Source of the DNA: Cladosporium sp. IMV 00045
Taxonomy: Eukaryota; Ascomycota; Dothideomycetes; Cladosporiales; Cladosporiaceae
Direction: 5' to 3'
DNA: 64,000 bases
Assembly (NCBI GenBank): GCA_001931905.2
Contig: MSJI02000839.1
Span: forward strand, 35,959-99,958
This document shows positions 35,376-46,696 of this stretch, piece after piece. The position numbers and the translations under genes are program-made. Each line of letters starts with the position of its first letter. The first letter of the stretch is position 1. The notes under the pieces were generated by a model. The model ran no database searches and had not been told where the DNA came from. It saw nothing but the letters and a program-made list of their open reading frames with translations.

Positions 35376-38300
35376 ATGCGGATCACCGAATTGATCATTG
35401 ATGGCTTCAAGTCGTACGCTGTACGCACGGTCATCTCTGGCTGGGATCCCACTTTCAACGCAATCACCGGATTGAACGGTTCCGGCAAATCCAACATCCT
35501 CGATGCGATATGTTTTTGCTTGGGTATCGGTCGCTTTGAGCTCCTTCGCGCGAGTGGAGGCGCCAGTGACCTCATTTACAAGCGCGGTCAGGCTGGAATC
35601 ACCAAGGCCTCCGTGACTCTGGTCTTCGATAACAGCGACAAAGCAAAATCGCCAATCGGCTTCGAGGACTATGCCTCAATCAGCGTCACACGCCAGATTG
35701 TCCTTGGCGGAACGAGCAAATACTTGATCAATGGTCACCGTGCGCAACAGCAGACCGTCCAGAACCTGTTCCAGAGCGTGCAGCTGAACATTAACAACCC
35801 AAATTTCCTTATTATGCAAGGTCGCATTACCAAGGTCCTGAACATGAAGAGCACGGAAATTTTAGGCATGGTGGAAGAAGCGGCAGGCACGCGCATGTTC
35901 GAGGACAGAAGGGAGAAGGCATTCAAGACCATGGCCAAGAAGCAAGCCAAAGTGGAAGAATTGGAGGGCCTGCTGCGAGAAGAAATCGAGCCGAAGTTGG
36001 AGAAGCTACGAAATGAGAAGCGCACATTCCTGGAGTTCCAAAGCACACAAAGCGATCTTGAGCGATTGACCAAGCTGGTTGTCGCTTACGACTACGTGAA
36101 GTCAAAGCAGAAACTGCAGCAGAGCGCCGCGGACCTCACGGCAAAGAAGGAGCGTGCAGACGCGATCGAAGAAAATGCAGAGAAAATGAAGCGCGAAATT
36201 GGTGTTTTGGAAGAGGACATGGAGAAGGTTCGTGCAGCACGAGACAAGGAGCTCCGAAAAGGCGGCAAGTTCGCAAAGCTCGAGGAGGCCGTGAAGACAC
36301 ACTCGCACGAACTTGTGCGATTGGCGACTGTGCTGGATCTCAAGAAGGCGTCTATGGCCGAAGAGCAAGATCGTCTGAAGAAAGCCCAGGCTACGGTTCA
36401 AGATTTAGAGAACCAGTTGAAGCAAAAGTCGGAAGCGCACCAACAACTCCAGGAGCAGTATGCCGCAGCCAACCGAGATCTCGAGCACCAGAAAACTGAG
36501 GTTGACAAGAAGGAGGAGCTTCTGCAAACACTTCAAACTGGTATCTCTTCGAACGCCGGATCGGACGGAGGCTATGCTGGCCAACTGTCAGCAGCCCGAG
36601 ACAGCGCGAGTAAAACAGGCACCGAAATTGAGCAGTTCAAGCTGAAGATCAGCCATCTCGAATCACGAATCAAAGAAGACGAGCCGCGCGCAAAGAAAGC
36701 AGAGAAGGAGAACACAGGTCTTCTCTCCGGCCTCGAGAAGCTCCGTACACAGGCCGCGAAACTTGAGAAGGAACTCGAAAAGCTTGGGTTCCAGCCTGGT
36801 CGTGAGGAACAGCAACAGGCCGAGCGGACATCGATTGAGAAGCGTATTCGAGTGCTTCAGGCCGATGCTGAAGCTATGAGGAGGAAGGTGGCAGGATTGG
36901 ACTTTTCTTACACTGACCCGTCGCCGAATTTCGACAGGCGACGAGTCAAGGGTCTCGTCGCGCAGCTCTTCAATCTGCCTGCTGAAATGTCTGAGGCGGG
37001 CACCGCGCTCGAGATCTGCGCTGGAGGCCGTCTTTACAACGTTGTCGTTGACTCTGCAGAGACCGGTACGCAACTGCTGCAGAATGGTAAGCTGAGGAGG
37101 CGTGTGACTATCGTTCCCTTGGATAAGATTTCTGCCTCTCGAGCGCCATCAGACAGAGTGAATGCTGCACAGAAGTTGGCTCCTGGGAAGGTCCACTTGG
37201 CGCTAACGCTGATCGGGTATGACCATGAAGTCGAAAAGGCGATGGAGTTTGTCTTTGGCAACACTCTAATCTGCGCAGACGCTTCCACTGCCAAGACTGT
37301 TACATTCAACCCTTCCGTTCGCCTGAAGAGTGTCACAGTCGAAGGCGACGTTTACGACCCCAGCGGAACGCTTTCTGGTGGATCTGCCGCCCAGGGCAGT
37401 GGCGTTTTGCTCACTCTGCAAAAGCTCCATGCCATCACCCAAGAACTAGAAAGCGAACAACACAAGCTTTCGCAGCTTGAACAACTGATGGCAAAGGAGG
37501 CCCAGAAGATGAAGTCGGGGAAGCAAATCAAGCAAGACCTTGACTTGAAAGCGCACGAAATCAGTCTCGCTGAAGGCCAGATCGCCTCCAATTCTTCAAG
37601 CAGTATCATCGCATCTGTGAACGAGATGAAGGAAACGATCGCTGCTTTGAAGACCAACATCCAGGAATCCAAGCAACGCCAAGCTGATGCCGAATCAGAG
37701 GTCAAGAGAATCGAGAAGGACATGAAAGACTTCTCAGCGAACAAGACTGGGAAGCTTGACCAACTTCAGAAGGAAGTAGAGAAACTCAAGAAATCACTCT
37801 CGAGCGCACAAGGAAGCATCAAGCCTTTACAACAGGAAATGCGAGACGCTGGCGTCGACAGCGAGCAAACAGGAAGCGATCTCTCCGCAGCGCAAGAGGA
37901 GCTACAGGATTCTCGGACGACATTGGATGGGCACAGAGCTGAGCTGCAAGTTCTTGAGTCCGAGCAGAAGACTGCAAAGGACTCTTACGATGAAGCTCAA
38001 GCTTTGTTGGACGACGAGCGAGCAAAACTGTCAGGGTTCGACGATGAGTTGGCTGACCTTGAGCGTGCTTCCAAGCGAAAGGCTCAACAAATCTCTGACG
38101 AGAAGCTCGAGGCTCAGAAGCTAGGCCACGCCATTGACAACTTCTCCAAAGCACAGCAGGCCGCGCAAGCAACTTTGACGACCATGGAGAAGGAGCACGA
38201 CTGGATCTACGAAGCCGCCTCATCATTCGGCAAACCGGGAACGCCCTACGATTTCTCCGGTGCGAACATGGGCGAAGCCAAGTCAAATCTCAAGACCGTC

Positions 38301-38986
38301 ACCGAGCGTTTCCAGGGCATGAAGAAGAAGATCAACCCTGCTGTCATGGCCACCATCGACTCTGTGGAGAAGAAGGAAGCCAGCCTGAAGCAAATGATGC
38401 GCACCGTCATCAGGGACAAGAAGAAGATCGAGGAGACGATCGAAAGCTTGGACGACTATAAAAAGGAAGCGCTGCACAAGACGTGGTCCAAGGTCAACGA
38501 GGACTTCGGTCTGATTTTCAACGACCTTCTTCCTGGCAACACCGCCAAACTCGACCCACCCGAAGGAAAAGAGATCAGCGATGGTCTCGAAGTAAAAGTC
38601 TGCCTGGGCAAAGTATGGAAGCAATCTCTGACCGAGCTGTCCGGTGGTCAACGGTATGTTTTGCGCCTAACCCCTTCCTTTTCTCATCCCTCTCATCAAC
38701 CGTAACTGACGTTCTTTCCAGCTCCCTCATCGCCCTGTCCCTCATCCTCTCCCTCCTGCAATACTCGCCTGCACCCATGTACATCCTCGACGAAGTGGAC
38801 GCCGCGCTCGACTTGTCTCACACGCAGAACATCGGCCGACTGATCCGTACACGCTTCCGCGGCAGTCAGTTCATCGTCGTCAGCTTAAAAGACGGCATGT
38901 TCACGAACGCCAACCGGATTTTCAGGACGAGGTTCATGGATGGCACGAGTGTGGTGCAGGCGCTCACGCCGGCTGATATGAAGTGA
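35376..38986 (+). CDS. SMC2: Structural maintenance of chromosomes protein 2 (condensin SMC2)
   Basis: ATPase core subunit of condensin, paired with SMC4. ATG 35376 (CCACCATGC). Exon 1 is 35376-38653, the intron 38654-38721 (68 nt, GTATGT...CTGAC...CAG), exon 2 38722-38986; 1180 aa, the usual length. The N-terminal head has Walker [10 protein letters not shown] (residues 32-40) and the highly conserved [30 protein letters not shown] and [20 protein letters not shown]. Two long coiled coils flank the hinge (about 36930-37380; [12 protein letters not shown] to [12 protein letters not shown]). The C-terminal head has the signature LSGGQR, split by the intron, then Walker [12 protein letters not shown]. 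Residues 48-64, around the R-loop arginine (R58), differ strongly from the usual SMC2 sequence and carry one extra residue. Confidence 0.96.
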
Positions 38987-39388
38987 TGATGTACATTGTC
39001 TTCTCTGGCAGAGCAGCGGGTGGTGAAGGTGTTTTGTGCGATTTGGGTTGGATGGATGCTGTGCATGCGTTAATGCTGTGATGATACCTCTTTTTTTGTG
39101 CGGCCTTGGAAAGGCGGGATTTCGTATTTTGCTTTGCTCAGTTCTTGCTTATCTTCAATGTCAATATTTTGCTCCTTGCTGCTCCTTGCTCACACCTGCG
39201 GCTTTCGTCATGCTTGACCGTGACAGTACTGGGAGATCTGGCAAATATTTCACTTAAACTTATCGTTGCTCATCAACATTTTCCTCATCAGCTACAACGG
39301 CCTTTCCACAACCATCCACCTCTTGTTCAACTCTCCCAGGAAATAGCAACCCCACGCATCCCAAACCCCATCCCCCATCCCAACCACC
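38987..39388. other. Intergenic region between convergent genes
   Basis: 3' flanks of SMC2 (+) and the galactanase (-). T-rich after the SMC2 stop. No other feature was seen. Confidence 0.5.
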
Positions 39389-40644
39389 TCAAACATCAAA
39401 CAAATCAACACTCTCCCTCGAATACGCCGTCACCTCCGGCCAAGCACTCCAATCCGCCCTGAACAGAACCGCATCCTGACAAGCCGGCCCAAGCCCCGTA
39501 TTATTCAACCAAGCCGGCTCCCAATAATTCACGCCCCTGCCCAACCCCTTCGGCACATCCCTCACAGCCTTAACAACCTCCCGTCCCCACTCCAACTGCC
39601 CCTGCACCGAAGCCGGAATCCCCGGCTCGCTGAGCTGCGGCGCCTCCTCGCCCTCGCAAATCGCAGGCCAATCCGTCTCGACGACGTGGATCGGTTTCCC
39701 GTACCGTTTGGCCAGCCAGTTCATGCTGCCCCGCAGGTTCTTGAGAGTCGCGCTCACGCCGTAGAAAGGGTAGATGCTCAGGCCGATGATGTCCCAGTCC
39801 TTCTCCCTCACGAGGCCCGTGGACGTCAAGCCGTCGAACCAGCGCTGTTGCAGCGTGATGTTCCATCCGTTGTCGATGTGGATCATGACTTCGGGGTTCT
39901 TGACGCCCTTGTGCTTGACGGCGTCGCGCACGCCCTCACGAGCAGCGGCGTAGAGGGTCGCCAGACCGGTGAAATTCGCCGTGCGAGCGTGAGCGGGCTC
40001 GACGTCGACGCTGACCCGGCCGAGCGGCCAGATCATGCCGTTGCGTATTTCGTTGCCGAGGCTGACGAGGCTGAGGTCGACGCCGGCGTCGTGGAAGGCC
40101 AGCATGCTGCTGCTGACGTACTGGCGGAGGCGCTGGGAGAGGGGTTTGAGGCTCGTGGGCCACGCGCGAGGCTGCCATTGTTGTTGCGGGTCGGCCCAGT
40201 AGTCGCTGAAATCTGCGATGTCGTTAGTCCAACTGATGATGGATCGAGGGAGCGCAAAGAGGAGATGAGAAGAAGCATACGGTAGTCCAGATAAATCCTG
40301 TACCCCTTGCTCGCGAACCTCTTCGCCAGCCCCAGCGTGTACTCCAAATCATAGCTCTGATAGTAACCCCCGTCGAAAGGCACGGAGGGATCGACCCACA
40401 AGCGCAGCCGGACGGTGTTCATGCCCGCATCGCCCAGGATGTCCTCCACTGGGCGGGTGGCGTTGCCTTGCGCGGAGTCTTTGTACACGTACCCACCGGC
40501 TTCCTGGATGGCGAGGGAGGAGAGGTCGAAGCCGTTGTAGAAGAAGGGTTTGGAGGTGGAGGCATGCTTGTTGGTGTTGGGGAGGGCGGAGGAGAGGAGG
40601 GGGAGGAGGAGGGTTGTTAGGGTGAAGGGGTTGGTGAGGTGCAT
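39389..40644 (-). CDS. Arabinogalactan endo-beta-1,4-galactanase (GH53)
   Basis: Secreted pectin side-chain hydrolase. ATG 40644 starts a signal peptide (MHLTNPFTLTTLLLPLLSSALP). Exon 1 is 40644-40281, the intron 40280-40213 (68 nt, GTATGC...CTAAC...GCAG), exon 2 40212-39389; 395 aa. GH53 hallmarks: FFYNGFDLSSL, VEDILGDAGMNTVRLRLWVDP, and, across the splice junction, YLDYHFSDYWADP. The acid/base Glu is in SLGNEIRNGMIWPLG and the nucleophile Glu in HVVETDWP; VNYWEPAWLNN closes the barrel. The enzyme cleaves beta-1,4-galactan of plant cell walls, so the host can use plant material. Confidence 0.95.
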
Positions 40645-41579
40645 TTTCGCGGGAGGATGGGGTAGTGGAAGGGGGACTATGTTGTCGTGCTTTGAGGTAT
40701 GTAGGTTTTAATACCAATCACCATTTCCATCCATGCCATTCATCCATACCGTCCAATTCACCCGCCAACATCAACATCTCACATCCGAGGTCCTCGCAGT
40801 GGCCAGCGAGTTGCCGCAGACGAAAGCACCAACAGGGCTGGGCTTGATCGCACTTTATTATCCTTTAACTCTTATGCGTTGTTCCACCACTCATGAACCA
40901 GTCAGGAAAGAGCATGTCCACATCAGAAAGCTCTGCAGTCCTGATAAAGCAGACTTGGCAACCGTTATATGTGGAGGAGAAGAGGGTTGCGTGTGGAGAG
41001 CACGGAGACGACGAGGGGAAGAAGAGTTCTTGGGCGTAAGGCGTCGGGAAGTGGAGGGTTCGTGGAAATTGCCGGTGTCATTGATGGCTTGAGATGAGGA
41101 GATGGGTCGATCTGCCCTAGATGAGATGATTGAGAGGGTCGACGGATGAAGTGGCGACAATATGCTTGGTGATTCTGACGAAGCGAGGGAGTGAGAGCAC
41201 CAGGACGAAGATTCAAGACTTTCATTGAAAAACGCTCATTTACAACTCGCTAGCTAGCTAAGAACATAAAGAAAGAAAACAAGGAAAAGATCGGGTATCT
41301 TTTACAAAGCAAACAAAAACCAACCCTTCCAGAGAGGTAAAAACAGAAGCCGAAGTCCTAGGAAAAGAAATGGCTTCAAGTGACAATCAAAAAAAAGCAA
41401 GCCGCACATCCGCCCATGCCTATTGAACGCCAGACTTTCAGAATATCAGACCAAGAAGCTAGAAAAAACGCAAAGAAATAAAAATGCAAACCCTCCCAGG
41501 TAGATCATTACACATGCGAAACTTCCTACTCGCTTCATGTCCATTCACTTTCCAAGCAGCCCGCCCGCATCGTGGATGT
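40645..41579. other. Intergenic region
   Basis: Promoter side of the galactanase gene and 3' side of the receptor gene (both minus strand). The 200 bp before 41580 are A-rich on the plus strand (T-rich on the coding strand), as expected of a 3' UTR. No gene was recognised. Confidence 0.5.
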
Positions 41580-43484
41580 TCATGCTGTCAAAATCCGCTT
41601 GGGGCGTTGATTCGCAGCCGTAGAAAGAGAATGTCGAGCCGGTCTCGTCGTCCTCGAAGGCCCTCCACCCGACAACGACGAAGGCCCAACATCGCGCCTT
41701 CGATCCGCCGCGAGGAAGCTGCCTAAATCTTGCAGCCTCTCAGTTGTTCCAGCAGCGTGCGGGCGTCCGTTCAGAAGTTCGTCGTCGCGTGTATCCTCAT
41801 CGTCGTCTGAGATTTCGGGAATCTGGCCTACGACCCTGACATCGCTCTGAGGTTCTGGTGCTGAGTTAGAGGGAGAGGTAGAGAGGAGCCCTCCCGCGTC
41901 CTGGAGTGAGATCTGAGTTTCCTGTCGTTCGAGCATGGGGCCAAGAACGCCCGTGGGAGGTCCGTTGCGCAAGCGGCCACCTGGTAGGGAAGAACGGCGC
42001 GCAAAACCATTGCTGTTCATCTGATCGTGGGGGAAATTCTCGCTTCGGCTGGTGGACGGTGTAAGATTGGCGCCAATGTCTGATAAGAAGGCTCTAGAGC
42101 CGCGCCTCGATCGAGGAGGTGTGTGACCGGATGGGGCGAAGTCCGTAGCGATGGTGTGAGAGGTGCCATTGCTGACGAGGGTCACGGAACGGGATTGGGA
42201 CATTGCCGGGGATGGAGGGTTGATGGAGCCGTTTTCGAGAAGGCCGCCAACGTCGAAGAATGAGATCTTCTTCCTAGGGCTGGTTTCTGTGGATGGAGAT
42301 GGTGATGGTAAGGGAAGGTCATCACCCGACTGGTGAGATGGTGAAACGTCGCTGTCGCTTCCTTCGATGGGTTCCCGTCTTGGTGCGTCTGCATTACTGC
42401 CCTTCTCTGCAAAAGGCGAGCTCATGGCTGGCAGAGCGACTGGGGCAAGTCGTGGGAGAGGTTCCGGACTGTCTTGCAGATGTTCGGGCATACGGCAACC
42501 GAGGAAGCGGAAGAGGTCCTCTTCACTGTTCATGGATTGCGCGGCGATCGTAGGTCGTCGTGTAGAAGTTCGGTCGATGGAGTCGGAAACACTGCTAGAT
42601 TTGTATTTGTTCTTCTTCGTACCTTTATCACGTATGAATGATCCGATGATGACGAAATTCGACACGAATGCCGAAGCCAAAATCTCGGAAGACGCCCAAA
42701 CAGTGCGATATTGCTGTCTGCCGAGGTTTGAGATGACTTCCGGCATGCGAAAGCCCGTGATGAGGATCAAGGCGATGGAGGTGCTGAACAAAGCGCTGGT
42801 TTGGAGTTTGCGCCGCCAGGTTTGGCCAGAGCGCAGTACGATTGGGATAGGAAATGCCACAAGGAGAATGTCGGTGATGACATCGGCGGAGCCCATGGTG
42901 AGAAGCTGTGCGTAATTCTGTCGACACTGAGGACCAGGGTCTGGCACGACTTGCCAGTAATGGTCGAAAGGTTGACATTCGGCGAGGGTTGCGATGATGA
43001 CTCCGACAAGAGTCACGAGCAGAAAGATACGAATGCAGTGTAGGGTGAACTCATAACTGCTGCGCCAGAGATGAATGGTGATCCTTTTGAGAAATTCAGA
43101 GACAGTCCACTTGCTCATCCAGATGAAAATAGCGTAAAAGATGCGGGCGGCGAGCACCATCTTCGAACCTAGCTCTCGACGCCTGATCTGCTCAGCGGTA
43201 TAATCGATACCGACAGTCGCGACATTGTTGGTGCCGTAGATGAGGACTATGTGCACAAAAGCCATGCGCACAAAGAGCGGGATCAGAGCCAGGCACATGA
43301 TCCAATCCTCTGGGAACAGCTTGTTGCTCCGGATCTTTCTGCCTATGAGGCGAGTGATGATCACGACCGCGGCGAAGCATGTCGCCCACCAGCTGTACAG
43401 CAAAGTCGGCCAGTCTTGTAACCGAGTGCGCGGCTGTGGTGGAGTGCTGGCCCACAGAGCGCGCTCATGGAGGACAGCAGACAT
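41580..43484 (-). CDS. Fungal rhodopsin-type (PTH11-like) seven-helix membrane protein
   Basis: Single exon, 634 aa, ATG 43484. The first ~285 residues form the fungal rhodopsin/integral membrane domain: helix 1 (LYSWWATCFAAVVIITRLIGRKI), the motif LFPEDWIMCLALIPLF, helix 3 with YAIFIWMSKWTVSEFLKRIT, a loop with the conserved CQPFDHYWQ and PDPGPQC cysteines, then MGSADVITDILLVAFPIPIVL and two further helices ending in SFIRDKGTKK. The remaining ~345 residues are a Ser/Pro-rich cytosolic tail with three repeats of a short motif (FFDVGGLLENGS, SLQDAGGLLSTS, RLQDLGSFLAA), a possible peptide docking element. Related receptors sense surface or nutrient cues; the ligand is unknown. The first 116 codons are duplicated to the right of the scaffold gap. 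Confidence 0.85.
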   Translation of the reverse strand: MSAVLHERALWASTPPQPRTRLQDWPTLLYSWWATCFAAVVIITRLIGRKIRSNKLFPEDWIMCLALIPLFVRMAFVHIVLIYGTNNVATVGIDYTAEQIRRRELGSKMVLAARIFYAIFIWMSKWTVSEFLKRITIHLWRSSYEFTLHCIRIFLLVTLVGVIIATLAECQPFDHYWQVVPDPGPQCRQNYAQLLTMGSADVITDILLVAFPIPIVLRSGQTWRRKLQTSALFSTSIALILITGFRMPEVISNLGRQQYRTVWASSEILASAFVSNFVIIGSFIRDKGTKKNKYKSSSVSDSIDRTSTRRPTIAAQSMNSEEDLFRFLGCRMPEHLQDSPEPLPRLAPVALPAMSSPFAEKGSNADAPRREPIEGSDSDVSPSHQSGDDLPLPSPSPSTETSPRKKISFFDVGGLLENGSINPPSPAMSQSRSVTLVSNGTSHTIATDFAPSGHTPPRSRRGSRAFLSDIGANLTPSTSRSENFPHDQMNSNGFARRSSLPGGRLRNGPPTGVLGPMLERQETQISLQDAGGLLSTSPSNSAPEPQSDVRVVGQIPEISDDDEDTRDDELLNGRPHAAGTTERLQDLGSFLAADRRRDVGPSSLSGGGPSRTTRPARHSLSTAANQRPKRILTA

Positions 43485-45406
43485 GACGAGAGGCAGTTGG
43501 GCGCAAGCTCAGGCCCGAGGCCGAGCTGCGAAGAAGTCGGGTTAGCAGTAGGGAGAGGAGTGGAAGAGAGTCGAAGGCAGCCAGATATGATACAGGCGGG
43601 TAGGATGTGAGATGACGTGCCGTCGCGAGGGCTGGCGGCGTGGCATGGCCTCAGAGGCTTGTCTCGCTCATGTTTGCCTTTGGTTTGCTGTACAGTCTCG
43701 AGGCTCCCGGGGATATGATACAGACGGATGACGATGTCGCCGCATGAGTATGGATGTTCACAGAGAGGTAGAGAGGGCAGGTCAGAGAGAGACGGAAGGA
43801 GAGCGCAGGATAGGACAAGACGACAAGCAAAGTAGTGTGGTGGGACATGGACAGACGGGTCCAGAAGGATGCGCGGTAAACGAGGTCCACCAACAGGCTC
43901 TCGCATAGCCAGCGCCTCATTCGCGTAAGAAGCTCCGGTGGTAGATCGTCTTGCAGTCTCGCGTCTCTTATCTCTCCATGAGTGTCCCGAGAGAGTTAGC
44001 GACTAGTAGTAACCCCGTCCAACGGCTATCTCCAACATCGGATAACTCCACGCGATCCTAGCTTGTCATGTCAGTAGTAGGTCTGTGTCCAGCACTCGAA
44101 ATCACCCGAGAGATGCTCAAAACAAACAACTTCTCTTCTTTCATGCATCCCCATCCCCGCCCCTCGTGACCTTCCAAGACCACACGAGAAGAGACACAGC
44201 AGCAAGTAGCAGCAGCAAGCTGGGCAACCTTCGGCGCCCGTCCGTCCAGCTCCGCACGCAAACGCCACAAAGAGCAATTCGCACGCCGAGAAGAGGGAAA
44301 GCCCAAGCAACTGTTCCTCTGCCCTTCTCCCAATCAAAGTCCAAGGATACATCTCTCTCCCTCGGCTAATTCCCACACAAGACACACATGTGCACATGCG
44401 CACACCGCCGCACAAGCAAGGGGAAGATGCCCACAATCCGTAACCCGAATCGACGGTTTCCCAAAACGTCCCAACATCCGGGGCAACAATAAGTAATAGA
44501 GACAACTCTTGTAACACCCATTTGAGAACAACGCTTTCCCGGCCCGACCACAAAAAGAATCCGCGCACCCGGAATCTGCCACATGTGCAAATCCAAGAAA
44601 AGCACCCGCGCGCGAAAAGCTCTCAAATCATAGCCAATAGTGTGCAAATCAAACATCGTATTTTTCGCAACCAGGTCACTGCATTGCATATCCGTCTAAT
44701 AGTGTTTCCCTGCACATGGTCCGCTGGCTCGTTTTCTCCACACGCACGCGGAGTTGTGAGTTTGCGCCGGCGCAAAGTGTTTTAAGGTAGATATCGCATC
44801 ACGTGGCTTGGACGGGGGATACCGGTCGCCCTGCCCGTGGACGCACGCACGCACGCGGTAAAGGGTCGGGATGAACGAGGAAAGAGGAAAGATGTGATCT
44901 TGACGCCGTCTTGAATGTTCATGGCCTAACAAGAAGATTCGAAAGTTTTTCCTTCTGGTTCCTGGTTCAGCTGATTTTGGATTCGAAAGGGCTGGGGAGA
45001 TCACGCGCATTGATTACTAGACAGACATACGTCCTGGTTAAGCAACGACACGGCGGCCCTCGCGATGGAAGACAATTCTTTTTGGTTTATTGAATTCACA
45101 TATGGATAGACATGTATCGATTCAGCGCATGAAGGAGCTTGCTGTCTTAAAGTAAAAATGCCAACGGCAGCTATGTGCTGCTAGCGACTACAGAATTCCA
45201 CCCACGTCGCTCGTGGGAGCTTCTTGATGATTTTTCTGATTGTGTTTTGCACACAACACCAAAGACTAATAGAAGGGAAACAGGAAAAGCAAAGACTAGG
45301 CAAACCACCTACACCTTCCACCATTAAAAACGCCTTGCATGCATCTTGTCACATATCAAATCTATTCACTCAATTCGTCCCGAGGAGCATCCGAAAAACC
45401 CATCCC
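43485..45406. promoter_or_regulatory. Intergenic region, copy A (receptor upstream / PRPP synthetase downstream)
   Basis: About 1.9 kb without a supported gene. Frames of up to 165 codons occur, but they do not survive in copy B because of frameshifting indels, so they are non-coding. It holds a 16-bp palindrome and CACGTG box shared with copy B, and a stretch (about 44823-45115) with no counterpart in copy B. Confidence 0.6.
44761..44805. promoter_or_regulatory. Conserved palindrome plus E-box, copy A
   Basis: TTTGCGCCGGCGCAAA at 44761-44776 is a perfect 16-bp palindrome. A CACGTG box follows at 44800-44805. Both are kept in copy B with the same 23-bp... spacing class (22-23 bp), although flanking DNA has diverged. 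A protein-binding role is inference. Confidence 0.5.
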
Positions 45407-46326
45407 TCAGTCGTATTGGAAGAGCACGCTGATGCTCTCACCGTGGTGGACTCTACGAATAGCCTCGGCGAAGACATTGCCGATCTCCAGAACTTCCAGC
45501 TTGGGGCAGGCGGCCAGGTGCTCCTGCTGCGGCACGGAGTTGGTCGTGATGACCTTGTCGAGGGCGCTGGCGTTGATGCGCTCGACGGCGTCGCCGGAGA
45601 AGACGCCGTGGGTGACGAGCGCGTAGACGGTCTGCGCGCCTTCCTTCTTGAGGAGCTTGGCGGCGCGCGTGATGGTGTTGGAGGTGTCTGCCAGGTCGTC
45701 GACGAGGATGGCGGTGCGGTTGCGCACTTCTCCGACGAGCAGCATGCTGGCGTTTTGGCGGTCGTTGATTTGGGTGGGGCGACGCTCCTGAGGTCTTGTT
45801 AGTTGACAGACTCGTCTCGTGCTAATCAAGCTACTTCACTTACCTTGTGGATCAGCGCAAAGTCCGCACCAAGCGCATCCGCGATGTTGGTCGCGCGCTT
45901 TGCACCACCAGCATCAGGACTGACGATCACACAGTTGTCGGGCCCACCGTGTTTGGGGACGATCTGCTGTTGAATGTACTTCTTCAGCATGTGTCTGCCG
46001 TAGAGGTTGTCGACTGGGATGTCGAAGAAGCCTTGGTATTGAGGATCGTGCAAATCCATAGTGATGACGTGGTCGGCGCCGGCGCAAGTGAGAAGGTCGG
46101 CGACTAGGGTGCCAGCCTGGGCAACCCACTGCTTGTAGCCCTTCTGCACAGGCATTGAAGGCGGGCCAGCCGATGTGGTGGGGTTGCTGGTCACGGGAGC
46201 AATGGGGACATCATTGTCGAGATATGAGTCGGTAGCGCTAGTGTCAGACTGAACGCTATCCAAGGTGTCCTTGCGCCTGGGTCCCGACTTCTTCGAGACG
46301 GAAAGGCCATTGAGCTTTCTCTGCAG
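45407..46326 (-). CDS. PRS5: PRPP synthetase (PRS5-like), copy A, 5' part cut by gap
   Basis: C-terminal two-thirds of ribose-phosphate pyrophosphokinase, identical in protein sequence to copy B over the shared part. The partial first exon runs from the gap edge 46326 to 45844, the intron is 45843-45788 (56 nt), and the last exon is 45787-45407. The PRPP-binding loop [14 protein letters not shown] and the C-terminal [10 protein letters not shown] are intact. The N-terminal catalytic part is missing only because the sequence runs into the N block. Nucleotide differences from copy B that I checked in the last exon are synonymous. Confidence 0.88.
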
Positions 46327-46346
46327 NNNNNNNNNNNNNNNNNNNN
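46327..46346. other. Assembly gap (20 N)
   Basis: Twenty N bases lie between two copies of the same locus. The true size is unknown; the overlap of content on both sides means it may even be negative. Confidence 0.99.
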
Positions 46347-46696
46347 TAAAAGATGCGGGCGGCGAGCACCATCTTCGAACCTAGCTCTCGACGCCTGATC
46401 TGCTCAGCGGTATAATCGATACCGACAGTCGCGACATTATTCGTGCCGTAGATGAGGACTATGTGCACAAAAGCCATGCGCACAAAGAGCGGGATCAGAG
46501 CTAGGCACATGATCCAATCCTCTGGGAACAGCTTATTGCTCCGGATCTTTCTTCCTATGAGGCGAGTGATGATCACAACTGCGGCGAAGCATGTCGCCCA
46601 CCAGCTGTACAGCAAAGTCGGCCAGTCTTGGATCCGAGTGCGCGGCTGTGGCGGTGTGCTAGCCCACAGAGCGCGCTCGTGGAGGGTAGCAGACAT
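46347..46696 (-). CDS. Rhodopsin-type membrane protein, copy B, N-terminal fragment cut by gap
   Basis: The first 116 codons from ATG 46696 match the receptor at 43484 with two visible replacements (Val4Thr and Leu22Ile) and many synonymous changes. The frame runs open into the N block. It is truncated by the assembly, not by a stop codon. Confidence 0.85.

Larger units (their letters stand above)
43135..46326. repeat. Large duplicated segment, copy A (left of gap)
   Basis: It contains the first 116 codons of the receptor gene, its upstream region and the 3' part of the PRPP synthetase gene. It aligns in the same orientation with 46347-49344. By eye, aligned stretches are mostly above 90% identical, with many small indels in non-coding DNA. 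It ends exactly at the N run. Confidence 0.93.

Noticed and set aside
44071..44568. A 165-codon minus-strand frame upstream of the receptor gene
   Set aside because: The matching region of copy B (47275-47736) has frameshifting indels and a different protein for much of its length, so the frame is not under coding selection.
46347..46696. A second, truncated receptor gene as a true pseudogene
   Set aside because: The frame is intact up to the N block. The truncation is set by the assembly gap, not by mutation.
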